Assembly (NCBI RefSeq): GCF_002934545.1
Contig: NZ_PTJA01000018.1
Coordinates: 1-64,000 of the forward strand
Length of the DNA: 64,000 nucleotides
Direction of reading: 5' to 3'
Source of the DNA: Lacrimispora xylanisolvens
GTDB lineage: Bacteria; Bacillota; Clostridia; Lachnospirales; Lachnospiraceae
Below are positions 37,554 to 46,634 of the stretch, piece by piece. The position numbers and the translations under genes were made by a program. Positions within the stretch are counted from its first letter, which is position 1. Each line of letters opens with the position of its first letter. The notes beneath the pieces were generated by a model. It searched no databases and was not told where the DNA came from. It saw only the letters and a program-made list of their open reading frames with translations.

Positions 37554-38954
37554 ATGACAAATGTAGTATTGGGATTCGCACCGACGAGAAGGAGTATTTT
37601 CTCTGCGCCGGATGCAGTTAAGTATGCTGATTTGACCAGAAAAAAGCTGGAGGAGATGGGAGTTACTTTCGTAGATATTACAGATATCTCAGAGGATGGT
37701 CTGCTGCACAGTGAAAATGACAGAATAAGAATTGCAGAAAAATTCAAGGCAGAAAAAATTGACGGTCTGTTTATTCCCCACGGTAACTTTGGAACAGAGT
37801 ATGAGGTAGCCAGACTTAGCAGGGAATGTGATGTACCAGTACTGCTTTGGGGACCGAGAGATGAACGGCCGGATGAAAACGGAATCCGTCTCAGGGACAG
37901 TCAGTGCGGGCTTTTTGCAACAGGAAAGGTTTTGAGAAGATTTAAAGTTCCATTTACTTATTTATGCAATTGCCGTCTGGAGGATGAGGCATTTTACAGA
38001 GGGGTCACTAATTTCCTGGCTGTATGTAATGTGGTAAAGGCATTTAAAAATACCCGGATCCTCCAGATTGGACCAAGGCCCTTTGATTTCTGGTCCACTA
38101 TGTGTAATGAAGGGGAACTTCTTGAGAATTTTAATATTCAGCTGGCACCTATTCCCATGCCGGAACTGACAAGAGAAATGAAGCGGGTAAGAGAAGATGA
38201 GGATAAAATTCAGGAGATTATAAGTTACTGTAAGGAAAATTTTGAGGTGAACATAAAGGATGAGGATCTTAAGACTGTGGCAGCGCTAAAAGCGGCTATG
38301 AGAGCTCTGGCAGACCGTTATGGATGCAATGCAATTGCCTTGCAGTGCTGGAATGAACTGCAGGAAGAAATTGGAATTATGCCCTGTGCAGCTAACAGTC
38401 TGTTAAACGAAGAGGGACTTCCTGTTGTATGTGAGACTGATATTCATGGCGCGATTACAGCAGTCATGTGTGAGGCGGCAGGACTTGGGGAAGCAAGGAC
38501 ATTTTTTGCTGACTGGACGGTCCGGCACCCTGATAATGAAAATGGAGAACTTCTGCAGCACTGCGGTCCATGGCCTCTTTCCTGCGCATCCTGTAAACCA
38601 TCAATTGGATATCCACTTGCTTTCAGCCATCCGGGAGCTGTGGAAGCACAGGCAAAACTGGGAGAGATGACCCTTTGCCGCTTTGATGGGGATAACGGAG
38701 AGTACAGTCTGCTGCTTGGCAATGCAAAAGGAATCGAGGGGCCTTATACCAAGGGAACTTACGTATGGGTGGAGGTAGAAAATTTAAAGAGGCTGGAAGC
38801 TAAAATTGTGGAAGGACCTTATATCCATCACTGCGTAGGGATCCATAAAAATGTAGTGCCGGTTCTTTATGAGGCATGTAAGTATATTGGTATTTCACCG
38901 GATCTGTATGATAACAATGATGAAGAAGTAAAAGCCTGGATACGGGGAGAATAA
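37554..38954 (+). CDS. FucI/AraA-type sugar isomerase, candidate apiose isomerase
   Basis: A 466-residue protein of the L-fucose/L-arabinose isomerase superfamily, cytosolic. VVCETDIHGAITAVM (Glu and Asp metal ligands), WTVRHPDNENG and the late YIHHCVGIHKN (His) fit the Mn2+ site of that fold. It would turn an aldose into a ketose. Start 37554 is favoured since AGGAG then lies 8 nt away; an ATG at 37548 is too close. As the first gene before split transketolase and FGGY kinase genes it may make apulose from apiose. True substrate unproven. Confidence 0.75.
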   Translation: MTNVVLGFAPTRRSIFSAPDAVKYADLTRKKLEEMGVTFVDITDISEDGLLHSENDRIRIAEKFKAEKIDGLFIPHGNFGTEYEVARLSRECDVPVLLWGPRDERPDENGIRLRDSQCGLFATGKVLRRFKVPFTYLCNCRLEDEAFYRGVTNFLAVCNVVKAFKNTRILQIGPRPFDFWSTMCNEGELLENFNIQLAPIPMPELTREMKRVREDEDKIQEIISYCKENFEVNIKDEDLKTVAALKAAMRALADRYGCNAIALQCWNELQEEIGIMPCAANSLLNEEGLPVVCETDIHGAITAVMCEAAGLGEARTFFADWTVRHPDNENGELLQHCGPWPLSCASCKPSIGYPLAFSHPGAVEAQAKLGEMTLCRFDGDNGEYSLLLGNAKGIEGPYTKGTYVWVEVENLKRLEAKIVEGPYIHHCVGIHKNVVPVLYEACKYIGISPDLYDNNDEEVKAWIRGE

Positions 38955-38972
38955 GAAAGGAAGTGAACGGAC

Positions 38973-39791
38973 ATGGACAGACTCACCAGGAAGGCTTATG
39001 AACTTCGAAGAGATATAATTAAGGAAGTATATCAGTCGAAAGCCGGTCATATTGGCGGGGATTTAAGTGTGATTGATATCTTAACCGTACTTTATTTTGA
39101 AGTAATGAATGTGAATCCGGAAAGCTGGAAATCTGCAGACAGAGACCGCTTTTTGCTTAGTAAGGGACACTGTACTGATGCACTTTACATAACTCTTGGA
39201 GAGAAGGGCTTTTTTGACAAGCAGAAGGCCATAGACACATTCAGCAGTTTTGGTTCTGTTTTTATCGGACATCCCAACACAGAGGTACCTGGAATTGAGA
39301 TGAATTCCGGATCATTAGGGCACGGACTTTCGTTGGGAGTAGGGATGGCACTGGCAGCCAGAATGGATGGACGGTCATACAGAACCTATGTTGTTCTGGG
39401 AGATGGTGAAATGGCTGAGGGATCAAATTATGAAGCTATGATGGCAGCCGGACATTACGGTTTGGACCAGTTGTGTGCAACCGTCGATTTAAATGGCCTT
39501 CAAATCAGCGGTACTACTGGGGAGACCATGAAAAGTGATGATCTGGGTGAGAAATTCAAGGCGTTTGGGTGGAATGTTATTGAAGTAGAAGATGGAAATA
39601 ATTGTAAGCAGCTTCTTGCCGCTTACCAGGAAGCTGAGGCTAAAAAGGGTCAGCCTTCAGTGATTCTTGCCCATACCACAAAAGGAAAAGGGGTGTCATT
39701 TATGGAAAACCAGAAGAAATGGCATCATGGTGTCATGACAGAGGAGCAATACAGGAAAGCAGTAGAAGAAATAGAGGGGGTATTGGCATGA
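38973..39791 (+). CDS. Transketolase, N-terminal (TPP-binding) subunit
   Basis: The 272-residue half-transketolase that binds thiamine diphosphate. GDGEMAEGSNYEAMMAAG and DLNGLQISG are the TPP/Mg2+ motif, and GSLGHGLSLGVGMALAAR precedes it. It pairs with the downstream C-terminal subunit (4-nt ATGA overlap). The split form and the neighbours match AptA of the described D-apiose pathway, where apulose 4-phosphate and glyceraldehyde 3-phosphate give xylulose 5-phosphate and dihydroxyacetone phosphate. A general pentose-phosphate role remains possible. Confidence 0.9.
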   Translation: MDRLTRKAYELRRDIIKEVYQSKAGHIGGDLSVIDILTVLYFEVMNVNPESWKSADRDRFLLSKGHCTDALYITLGEKGFFDKQKAIDTFSSFGSVFIGHPNTEVPGIEMNSGSLGHGLSLGVGMALAARMDGRSYRTYVVLGDGEMAEGSNYEAMMAAGHYGLDQLCATVDLNGLQISGTTGETMKSDDLGEKFKAFGWNVIEVEDGNNCKQLLAAYQEAEAKKGQPSVILAHTTKGKGVSFMENQKKWHHGVMTEEQYRKAVEEIEGVLA

Positions 39792-40732
39792 ATCAGATAA
39801 CCAACCGTCAGGTGATTTGTGAGACTCTTTTGGCTGCAGCAGAGAAAGACAGGGATATTGTGGTCGTATGTTCAGATTCCAGAGGATCCGCCTCCCTGGC
39901 ACCGTTTGCAGAACAGTACCCCAACCAGTTTGTTGAAGTGGGAATTGCGGAGCAGAATCTGGTCTCAGTATCTGCGGGCTTAGCTTCCTGCAATAAAAAG
40001 GTTTTCGCAGCATCGCCAGCAAGCTTTTTGTCTACCAGAAGCTACGAACAGGTAAAGGTTGATGTGGCTTACTCAAAGACCAATGTAACCTTAATCGGAA
40101 TCAGCGGAGGTGTCAGCTACGGAGCACTGGGGATGACCCATCATTCCTGTCAGGACATAGCCGCCATGGCAAGTCTGCCTGATATGCGGGTTTATCTGCC
40201 TTGTGACCGTTTTCAGACAAGAAAGCTGATTGTGGCACTTCTTGAGGATGAAAAGCCTGCTTACGTAAGAGTCAGCCGTTCTGCCACTGAGGATGTATAT
40301 GAAGAAAATATGGATTTTAAACTGAATTGCGCCAATGTGATTCGGGAGGGAGCAGATGCCGTCATTATTTCCTGCGGAGAATTGGTTCCTTATGCTGTGA
40401 AAGCAGCTAAAGAGCTGGAACGTGAGGGGTATTGTGTTGGAGTCATTGATATGTATTGTTTAAAGCCAATGGATGAGAAAGCTGTAATGAATGCGGCAGA
40501 AAAGGCTGATCTGATTGTGACAGCAGAGGAGCATTCTCCTTATGGGGGGCTTGGGAGCATGGTGGCACAGATTGTATCCGCCAGCTGTCCTAAAAAGGTA
40601 GTGAACCTGGCGCTTCCTGACGGACATATTATTGCAGGTACAAATCATGAAATATTTCAATATTATGGACTGGACGATCAGGGTTTAAAAAGGGCTGTTA
40701 TAGCCGGATTGAGTCAGGGGCTGGTAAAATGA
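39788..40732 (+). CDS. Transketolase, C-terminal subunit
   Basis: The 314-residue partner half, with the pyrimidine-binding domain (VEVGIAEQNLVSVSAGLAS holds the Glu that activates TPP) and the C-terminal transketolase domain (VIISCGELVPYAVKAA). The start at 39788 overlaps the stop of the upstream subunit; longer frames upstream lie within that gene. Its stop overlaps the start of the kinase gene. Candidate AptB of the apiose route. Confidence 0.9.
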   Translation: MNQITNRQVICETLLAAAEKDRDIVVVCSDSRGSASLAPFAEQYPNQFVEVGIAEQNLVSVSAGLASCNKKVFAASPASFLSTRSYEQVKVDVAYSKTNVTLIGISGGVSYGALGMTHHSCQDIAAMASLPDMRVYLPCDRFQTRKLIVALLEDEKPAYVRVSRSATEDVYEENMDFKLNCANVIREGADAVIISCGELVPYAVKAAKELEREGYCVGVIDMYCLKPMDEKAVMNAAEKADLIVTAEEHSPYGGLGSMVAQIVSASCPKKVVNLALPDGHIIAGTNHEIFQYYGLDDQGLKRAVIAGLSQGLVK

Positions 40733-42198
40733 GATGTGTGATTGCTATCGATCAGAGTACACAGGGTACGAAGGCAGTACTTTTCGATGATAAGGGAAAA
40801 TTAATTGGCAGGGCAGATAAAAAGCATAAACAGATTGTCAATGAAAAGGGTTGGATCTCCCACGATTTAAAAGAAATTTATGAAAATACAATTTTAGCCG
40901 TAAGGGAAGTACTGGATTGTTCCGACATAGGAAAAGAGAGCGTGGCAGCGGTAGGAATCAGTAATCAGAGAGAATCAACTGCCATATGGAGCCGGAGCGG
41001 GGAGCCGCTTGCCGATTCCGTTGTCTGGCAGTGTAACCGGGCGGCAAGGATCGCTGACCGTTTTAAAAACTGCAGTAATGATATTTATGAGAAGACAGGG
41101 TTACCGCTTTCTCCCTATTTTCCGGCGGCTAAAATGACATGGCTTTTAGAAAATGTCTCGCCAAAGGAATCTTATTGTCTGGGAACAATGGACAGTTATC
41201 TGGTTTACAGGCTTACAAAGGGATGTGGTTTTTTTACAGATTACTCCAATGCATCCAGAACCCAGTTATTTAACCTCCATACCTTAAAATGGGATGAAGA
41301 GCTGTGCCAGTTGTTTAGGATACCCGTAAAGGCACTGCCTGAGGTCTGTTCCAGTGATGCCTGCTTTGGTTATACTGATTTTGAGGGGTATCTTGATGTG
41401 CCGGTACCTGTATACGGAGTAATGGGAGATTCCCATGCCGCCTTGTTTGGGCAGGGATGCCATATGCCGGGGCAGGCAAAGGCAACCTATGGAACGGGAT
41501 CCTCCATTATGATGAATGTCGGGAACTCATTTGTAAAAAGCAGTACAGGTCTTGCCACATCTCTTGCCTGGGGAATGGGAGACCGTGTAGAATATGTTTT
41601 AGAGGGGAATATTAATTATGCAGGAGCAGTTATTTCCTGGCTGAAAAATGAGATGGGTCTTATCTGCTCAGAGGAAGAAGCGGAAGAACTGGTTTATCAT
41701 GCAAATCAAAAGGATACAGCTGTATTAATTCCGGCATTTTCCGGACTTTCAGCACCTTACTGGATGGATAATGCCAGAGCCATGATTTTAGGTATGAGCC
41801 GGACAACAGGAAAAGCAGAGCTGGTAAAGGCAGCGGTTGAAAGCATTGCCTTCCAGGTAGCTGACATACTGACTGCCATGGAAAAGGACAGTAATAAAAT
41901 GCTTAGTGAGTTGTGTGCAGATGGGGGACCTGCTAAAAACCGCTATTTAATGCAGTTTCAGTCTGATATATCAGATATCCGTATGCGGGTATCAAAACAG
42001 GAAGAACTTTCTGCCATTGGAGCAGCATATATGGCAGGAATCGCGGCAGGGGTATATGACAGGAGCAAAATATTTACCAATATAGATTATGAAATATATA
42101 ACAGTCACATGGACAAGGGTAGCAGAAATGAGAGAAAAAACCGCTGGAAGGAGGGAATTAATCTGGTCTGCTTAAATGCCGGTGGCGAAAGACCATAA
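40729..42198 (+). CDS. FGGY family sugar kinase, candidate apulose kinase
   Basis: A 489-residue ATP-dependent carbohydrate kinase. The N-terminal motif IAIDQSTQGTKAVLFDDKG binds phosphate, SNQRESTAIWSRSGEPLADSVVWQC resembles glycerol kinases, and the second FGGY domain has GTGSSIMMNVG and DGGPAKNRYLMQFQSDI. Four-nt overlaps link it to the transketolase genes, so it should phosphorylate the ketose that transketolase then splits. Candidate AplK; glycerol or xylulose kinase activity is an alternative. Confidence 0.85.
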   Translation: MRCVIAIDQSTQGTKAVLFDDKGKLIGRADKKHKQIVNEKGWISHDLKEIYENTILAVREVLDCSDIGKESVAAVGISNQRESTAIWSRSGEPLADSVVWQCNRAARIADRFKNCSNDIYEKTGLPLSPYFPAAKMTWLLENVSPKESYCLGTMDSYLVYRLTKGCGFFTDYSNASRTQLFNLHTLKWDEELCQLFRIPVKALPEVCSSDACFGYTDFEGYLDVPVPVYGVMGDSHAALFGQGCHMPGQAKATYGTGSSIMMNVGNSFVKSSTGLATSLAWGMGDRVEYVLEGNINYAGAVISWLKNEMGLICSEEEAEELVYHANQKDTAVLIPAFSGLSAPYWMDNARAMILGMSRTTGKAELVKAAVESIAFQVADILTAMEKDSNKMLSELCADGGPAKNRYLMQFQSDISDIRMRVSKQEELSAIGAAYMAGIAAGVYDRSKIFTNIDYEIYNSHMDKGSRNERKNRWKEGINLVCLNAGGERP

Positions 42199-42214
42199 AA
42201 GAAAGGATACGGCT

Positions 42215-43261
42215 ATGCGGCTGAAAGCAAAGGATGTTGCGGCGGCGCTGGGAATTTCACCGGCGACCGTCTCTCTGGCATTAAATAATAAGCCCGGGGT
42301 TAAACCCTCAACAAGAAAGCGGATTCAGAATTATATTCTGATGGAAGAAGAGAAGAATAACAGCAGGTTAAGGGCAGAGTATACCGAAAGTAAGGGAACT
42401 GTGCTGATGCTTAACTATATTAAGCATGGAATTATTTTAAAGCAGAGGGAAAATAAACGGAACCCTCTGCTTTTTGATGATTTTGAGTACATCTGTAATA
42501 AAGCGGGATACCGGTTTGATTACCAGGAGTTTTATGAAAAGACAGGAAGTCTGGAGAAATTGCTGGATAAATGCAGAAACGGAACTATAAAGGGAATCTA
42601 TATGATGGCAGCGGAAATGAATTACAGTGATATTTATCCGTTTGGCCAGCTTAAGATTCCTGTAGTGGTGGGAGACAATCTGTTCTATGAACAAGGGATG
42701 GACAGCTTTCTGATTGATAATAAAGAGGGAATCTGCAGAGCGGTAGATTATCTCGTTGATAAAGGGCACAGCTATATTACCTATCTTGCAGAAAAGGTTG
42801 ATATCTTTAATTTTACAGAGCGCAGAGAAGCATTTGCAGAGGAAATGGAGAAACGCCACTGTGGAGACGGAAGCAGCCGCATCATCCGCTTAGGAAATCA
42901 GATTGATGAAGTATATGAAGCTATGAACCGGTATCTGGATGGAGGTCTCAGAAAAACAACTGCGTTTGTTCTGGAAAGCTCTGTGGTATCCCTGGGAGTA
43001 AGCAAAGCTCTTTTGGAACGGAATATACGGGTACCTAGAGAGATTTCCTTAATCGGGTTTGATGCACTTCCCAATCTTAGCATACCAGGAATAAATCTTA
43101 CACTGATAAAGGGAACCCATACAATGAGGCATAAAGCAGCCATGAGTCATCTGATCAGGCATATGGAAAGTGAAGAAGGGGAGATGGTTCGGGTTTATTA
43201 CAAAACCAGACTGCTGGAGGGAGAAAGCGTATTTGATAAAAACAAGTACATTTACAAATAA
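42215..43261 (+). CDS. LacI family transcriptional regulator (within the cluster)
   Basis: A 348-residue repressor with the helix-turn-helix RLKAKDVAAALGISPATVSLALNNKPGV and a LacI effector domain (PREISLIGFDALPNLSIPGINLTLIKG). The start at 42215 is chosen because GAAAGGA is suitably placed; the frame runs back into the kinase gene. It lies in the operon between the kinase and the PTS permease, so transport and enzyme genes may have separate controls. Confidence 0.9.
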   Translation: MRLKAKDVAAALGISPATVSLALNNKPGVKPSTRKRIQNYILMEEEKNNSRLRAEYTESKGTVLMLNYIKHGIILKQRENKRNPLLFDDFEYICNKAGYRFDYQEFYEKTGSLEKLLDKCRNGTIKGIYMMAAEMNYSDIYPFGQLKIPVVVGDNLFYEQGMDSFLIDNKEGICRAVDYLVDKGHSYITYLAEKVDIFNFTERREAFAEEMEKRHCGDGSSRIIRLGNQIDEVYEAMNRYLDGGLRKTTAFVLESSVVSLGVSKALLERNIRVPREISLIGFDALPNLSIPGINLTLIKGTHTMRHKAAMSHLIRHMESEEGEMVRVYYKTRLLEGESVFDKNKYIYK

Positions 43262-43463
43262 TAGTTTTTAAATAAAATTTAAAAATTTATCATAAATGCA
43301 TAAAAAATATGGAAAAACGTGGCGGTTTTCTAGGGTGTTTTGATTGATACGGAGAAATGTCCGAGGGGGATTGATTGAGAAAAAAGCGGGTGTTAGTATG
43401 AGTTTACAAAACGAGATACAAAGAAGGTATGAAAGGTATGACTCAATCTCAGGAGGGATAATC
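43262..43463 (+). other. Intergenic region before the PTS gene
   Basis: About 200 nt, AT-rich at the start. It contains AAAAC-GTGGCG-GTTTT (around 43315-43330), a weak inverted repeat that may be a regulator site. No clear promoter or terminator was seen. The PTS frame stays open back into this stretch, but only the ATG at 43464 has a good ribosome binding site. Confidence 0.4.
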
Positions 43464-45317
43464 ATGGCTAAGAAAAATTACGATGAGCTGGCAAAACAGA
43501 TTGTGGCCAGCATAGGGGGAGCGGGTAATGTTAATTCCCTGGTACACTGTGCAACCAGACTGCGATTCCAGATTAAAGATCCGGCTAAAGTTGATAAAAA
43601 AAGGCTGAGCCAGACGGAAAAAGTTATAACGGTGGTGGAGGCTGGCGGTCAGCTTCAGGTGGTGATTGGAAATGCAGTAGGGGATGTGTATGATGCTATA
43701 TTAGCAACGTCATCCATTAAGGCCGGGGATATGGATCGGGATGATAAAAAGAGTGGTGATAAAAATATCATTAACATGTTCATGAGTACAGTTTCCGGAA
43801 TCTTTGCGCCAATACTGGGAGCAATGTCGGGAGCCGGTTTACTAAAGGGACTCCTGATTCTTTTTACAACAATGGGCTGGATGTCAACGGATATGGGAAC
43901 CTACCGGATCTTATTTGCCGCGGCAGATGGGGTATTTACATTTCTTCCGGTTTTCCTTGCATATACATCAGCAAAAAGATTTAAGGCAGATCCGTTTGTG
44001 TCAGTGGCAATTGCTTCGGCACTGATGTATCCCAACATAACTGCTGCGTTTGCAGCAAAGGAGTCTCTGACATTTTTAAATATTCCGGTGGTCCTTGTAA
44101 GTTATACTTCATCTGTAATTCCAATTATTCTTTCCGTTTATGTACTTTCTAAGCTGGAAAGAGGGCTTAGGAGTATTCTTCCGGATATAGTTAAGAATAT
44201 CTTTACACCTTTATTATCGCTTGTCATTATGGTTCCTTCTACCTTCCTGGTAATTGGACCGGTTTCTGATTTTGCGGGAAAAATGCTGGCAGGAGGTTAT
44301 ACAGCTCTTGTTTCTGTCAATCCGATTATTGCAGGCTTTATTCTGGGACTTGTATGGCCGGCTGCGGTTATGTTTGGACTTCACTGGGGATTTATTCCCA
44401 TTGTTATTAATAACATTTCACAGTATGGAAGAGATACGCTGTTTACTATAACTGGGCCCAACAATTTTGCTCAGGCGGGAGCTGCGCTGGGAGTATTTCT
44501 AAAGACTAAGAATAAAAAAGTGAAAGATATTGCCGGACCGGCAGCACTTTCAGCAGTACTTGCGGGTATTACAGAACCAGCCATTTATGGAGTTACATTA
44601 AAATACAAAAAGCCGTTCTTTATCGGGGCATTTTTCTCCGGTATTGCAGGAGCAATCACTGCAGCAGTTGGTGCAGGAGCTCCTACCGTTTTAGGAACCA
44701 GCCTTCTAACCTTAACCGGTTATATTGGAGTGGGGTTTGCAGGATTCTGTGCGGCATGCGCGATCGCCTATTTTGGCTCTGCCATATGTACGTATCTGTT
44801 TGGATTTAGCGACGATATGCTTCTTGAAGAAACAATAACAGAGACTTCAGCCGATGTGGTTAAACAGGAAGAGGAATTAGCAGCACCTGTAAACGGAACC
44901 ATCCTTTCATTATCTGAAGTAAAGGATCCTGTATTTGCAGGAGGCGGATTAGGGAAAGGCAGTGCAATTTTACCGGATGACGGCACATTTTATGCTCCTT
45001 GTGATGGAACAGTTGAAACTGCATATCATCATGCAGTTGGGATGATGACGGATCAGGGGGCTGAGGTATTTATTCATGTTGGTTTAGACACGGTGAAACT
45101 GGAAGGTAAATTTTTTGAGCTTTTCGTAAAAACTGGTGACAGGGTTAAGAAAGGCGATCTTCTTATCAAGGCGGACTTAAACAGTATCAGGCAGGAAGGT
45201 TACGATGTAACTACTATGGTTTTGGTAACAAACAGCAATGATTATGCAGATATTTTAACTACAGAGGAAAAAAAGGCTGTGGCAGGAAATTGTATGATTC
45301 GTTGTATTCCCAGGTAA
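43464..45317 (+). CDS. Beta-glucoside-type PTS permease EIIBCA
   Basis: A 617-residue membrane permease of the glucose/beta-glucoside family that imports and phosphorylates its sugar. EIIB comes first with Cys29 in HCATRLRFQIKD as phosphorylated residue. EIIC spans about 100-450 with around ten helices and GITEPAIYGVTLKYKKPF. EIIA is at the C-terminus with His538 in FIHVGLDTVKLEG. AGGAGGG lies 6 nt before the ATG. Next to the apiosidase-like gene it may import an apiosyl glucoside as the 6-phosphate, which is inference. Confidence 0.92.
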   Translation: MAKKNYDELAKQIVASIGGAGNVNSLVHCATRLRFQIKDPAKVDKKRLSQTEKVITVVEAGGQLQVVIGNAVGDVYDAILATSSIKAGDMDRDDKKSGDKNIINMFMSTVSGIFAPILGAMSGAGLLKGLLILFTTMGWMSTDMGTYRILFAAADGVFTFLPVFLAYTSAKRFKADPFVSVAIASALMYPNITAAFAAKESLTFLNIPVVLVSYTSSVIPIILSVYVLSKLERGLRSILPDIVKNIFTPLLSLVIMVPSTFLVIGPVSDFAGKMLAGGYTALVSVNPIIAGFILGLVWPAAVMFGLHWGFIPIVINNISQYGRDTLFTITGPNNFAQAGAALGVFLKTKNKKVKDIAGPAALSAVLAGITEPAIYGVTLKYKKPFFIGAFFSGIAGAITAAVGAGAPTVLGTSLLTLTGYIGVGFAGFCAACAIAYFGSAICTYLFGFSDDMLLEETITETSADVVKQEEELAAPVNGTILSLSEVKDPVFAGGGLGKGSAILPDDGTFYAPCDGTVETAYHHAVGMMTDQGAEVFIHVGLDTVKLEGKFFELFVKTGDRVKKGDLLIKADLNSIRQEGYDVTTMVLVTNSNDYADILTTEEKKAVAGNCMIRCIPR

Positions 45318-45338
45318 TAGAAGATTTGGAGGTTTTCC

Positions 45339-46616
45339 ATGAGCAGACTTAAGATACATGAAAACAAGAGGGGTTTTACACTGGAGGGTCGGAATTTCTT
45401 TTATCTGGCAGATACGGTATGGAGCGCATTTACCTCAATTACATTGGAGGAGTGGGAAGATTATCTGGAAAGACGCTGGGTTCAGGGATTCAATGTGCTG
45501 CAGATTAATACAATGCCGCAATGGGACAGATGTATGTCCGATGTGGGGGTATATCCGTTTTACACAGAGGATGGTCAGAAATTTGATTTTACCAAGTGGG
45601 ATGAAGCGTATTATGAAAGAGCACGACAGATGTGCCGCATGGCTGTTGATAAAGGATTTCAGCTGGCACTGGTGGTATTGTGGCTTAATTATGTTCCAGG
45701 AACCTGGGGAAGCAGACTGGTGGATTTAAATGTAATGCCGGAGGAATTTGTCAGTACTTATGCAGAAAAAATAGTGGACGTATTTGATGAGTTTGATCCT
45801 ATCTATGTTGTCAGCGGGGATACGGATTTTGATACGGAAGAGGCAGTTTCTTATTATGAAGCAGCGCTTAAAATGGTATGTGAGAAATCTCCCCAATCAT
45901 TAAAAACCATGCATATTAAAAGGGGATATGATTATATACCGGAACAGTTTTTAGACCGCCTGGATTTTTATATGTACCAGTCAGGGCATTTTGCAGAAGG
46001 ACAGGATATGGCTTATCTTCTTGCTGAAAAATTCTACAGGGATTATCCGGTAAAACCGATTGTAAACGCAGAACCCTGTTATGAGCAGATGGGATACAGC
46101 CGGAAGATGTACGGACGTTTTCAGCCTTATGACTTACGTAAGGCGGCGTGGAGCGGAATTTTGTCTGGAGCCTGTGCCGGGGTTACGTATGGTGCCCATG
46201 GAGTCTGGAACTGGAAAAAAACAGGAAAGAAAGCCAATCCTGTATTGGGTGAAGGGTTTGATGAAGCGTTCCCTGCCTGGGAGGCAATTCATTTTCCAGG
46301 TGCCTGGGATTACGGGTTTATTGCTAATTTTCTGGAAGCCAATGGTATTGAAGAGTTAATCCCTGCACAGAAGCTCTTAGTTGAGAAATCAGAGCAGATT
46401 CGGATGGCTGTAACCAATGATGAGCGGTATCTTATCTATGTTCCTTATACAACAAAGCTTGTGATCGGAAAGGAACTGAACGGATATTACGGCAAAGCGG
46501 TGGATCTGGTTACTGGAAGAACCGCCAGAGTCAGGCTGACGCCTGAGGTCGGAGAAACCTCTGTGTCCATGCATGATTTTAAAGGTGACGGGTTGATTGT
46601 ACTTGAAAGATATTAG
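45339..46616 (+). CDS. DUF4038/apiosidase-like glycoside hydrolase (GH140-like), cytosolic
   Basis: A 425-residue TIM-barrel glycosidase. The start FTLEGRNFFYLADTVWSAF and the pattern DPIYVVSGDTDFD (Asp161) and KPIVNAEPCYEQMG (Glu245) fit the acid/base and nucleophile sites of DUF4038 proteins, whose studied member is the GH140 apiosidase acting on rhamnogalacturonan II. A small beta domain ends the chain. Unlike secreted homologues it has no signal peptide, so its substrate must enter first, presumably through the adjacent PTS permease. It is the last gene before the terminator. Confidence 0.75.
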   Translation: MSRLKIHENKRGFTLEGRNFFYLADTVWSAFTSITLEEWEDYLERRWVQGFNVLQINTMPQWDRCMSDVGVYPFYTEDGQKFDFTKWDEAYYERARQMCRMAVDKGFQLALVVLWLNYVPGTWGSRLVDLNVMPEEFVSTYAEKIVDVFDEFDPIYVVSGDTDFDTEEAVSYYEAALKMVCEKSPQSLKTMHIKRGYDYIPEQFLDRLDFYMYQSGHFAEGQDMAYLLAEKFYRDYPVKPIVNAEPCYEQMGYSRKMYGRFQPYDLRKAAWSGILSGACAGVTYGAHGVWNWKKTGKKANPVLGEGFDEAFPAWEAIHFPGAWDYGFIANFLEANGIEELIPAQKLLVEKSEQIRMAVTNDERYLIYVPYTTKLVIGKELNGYYGKAVDLVTGRTARVRLTPEVGETSVSMHDFKGDGLIVLERY

Positions 46617-46634
46617 AACATAGTATTAACATTG

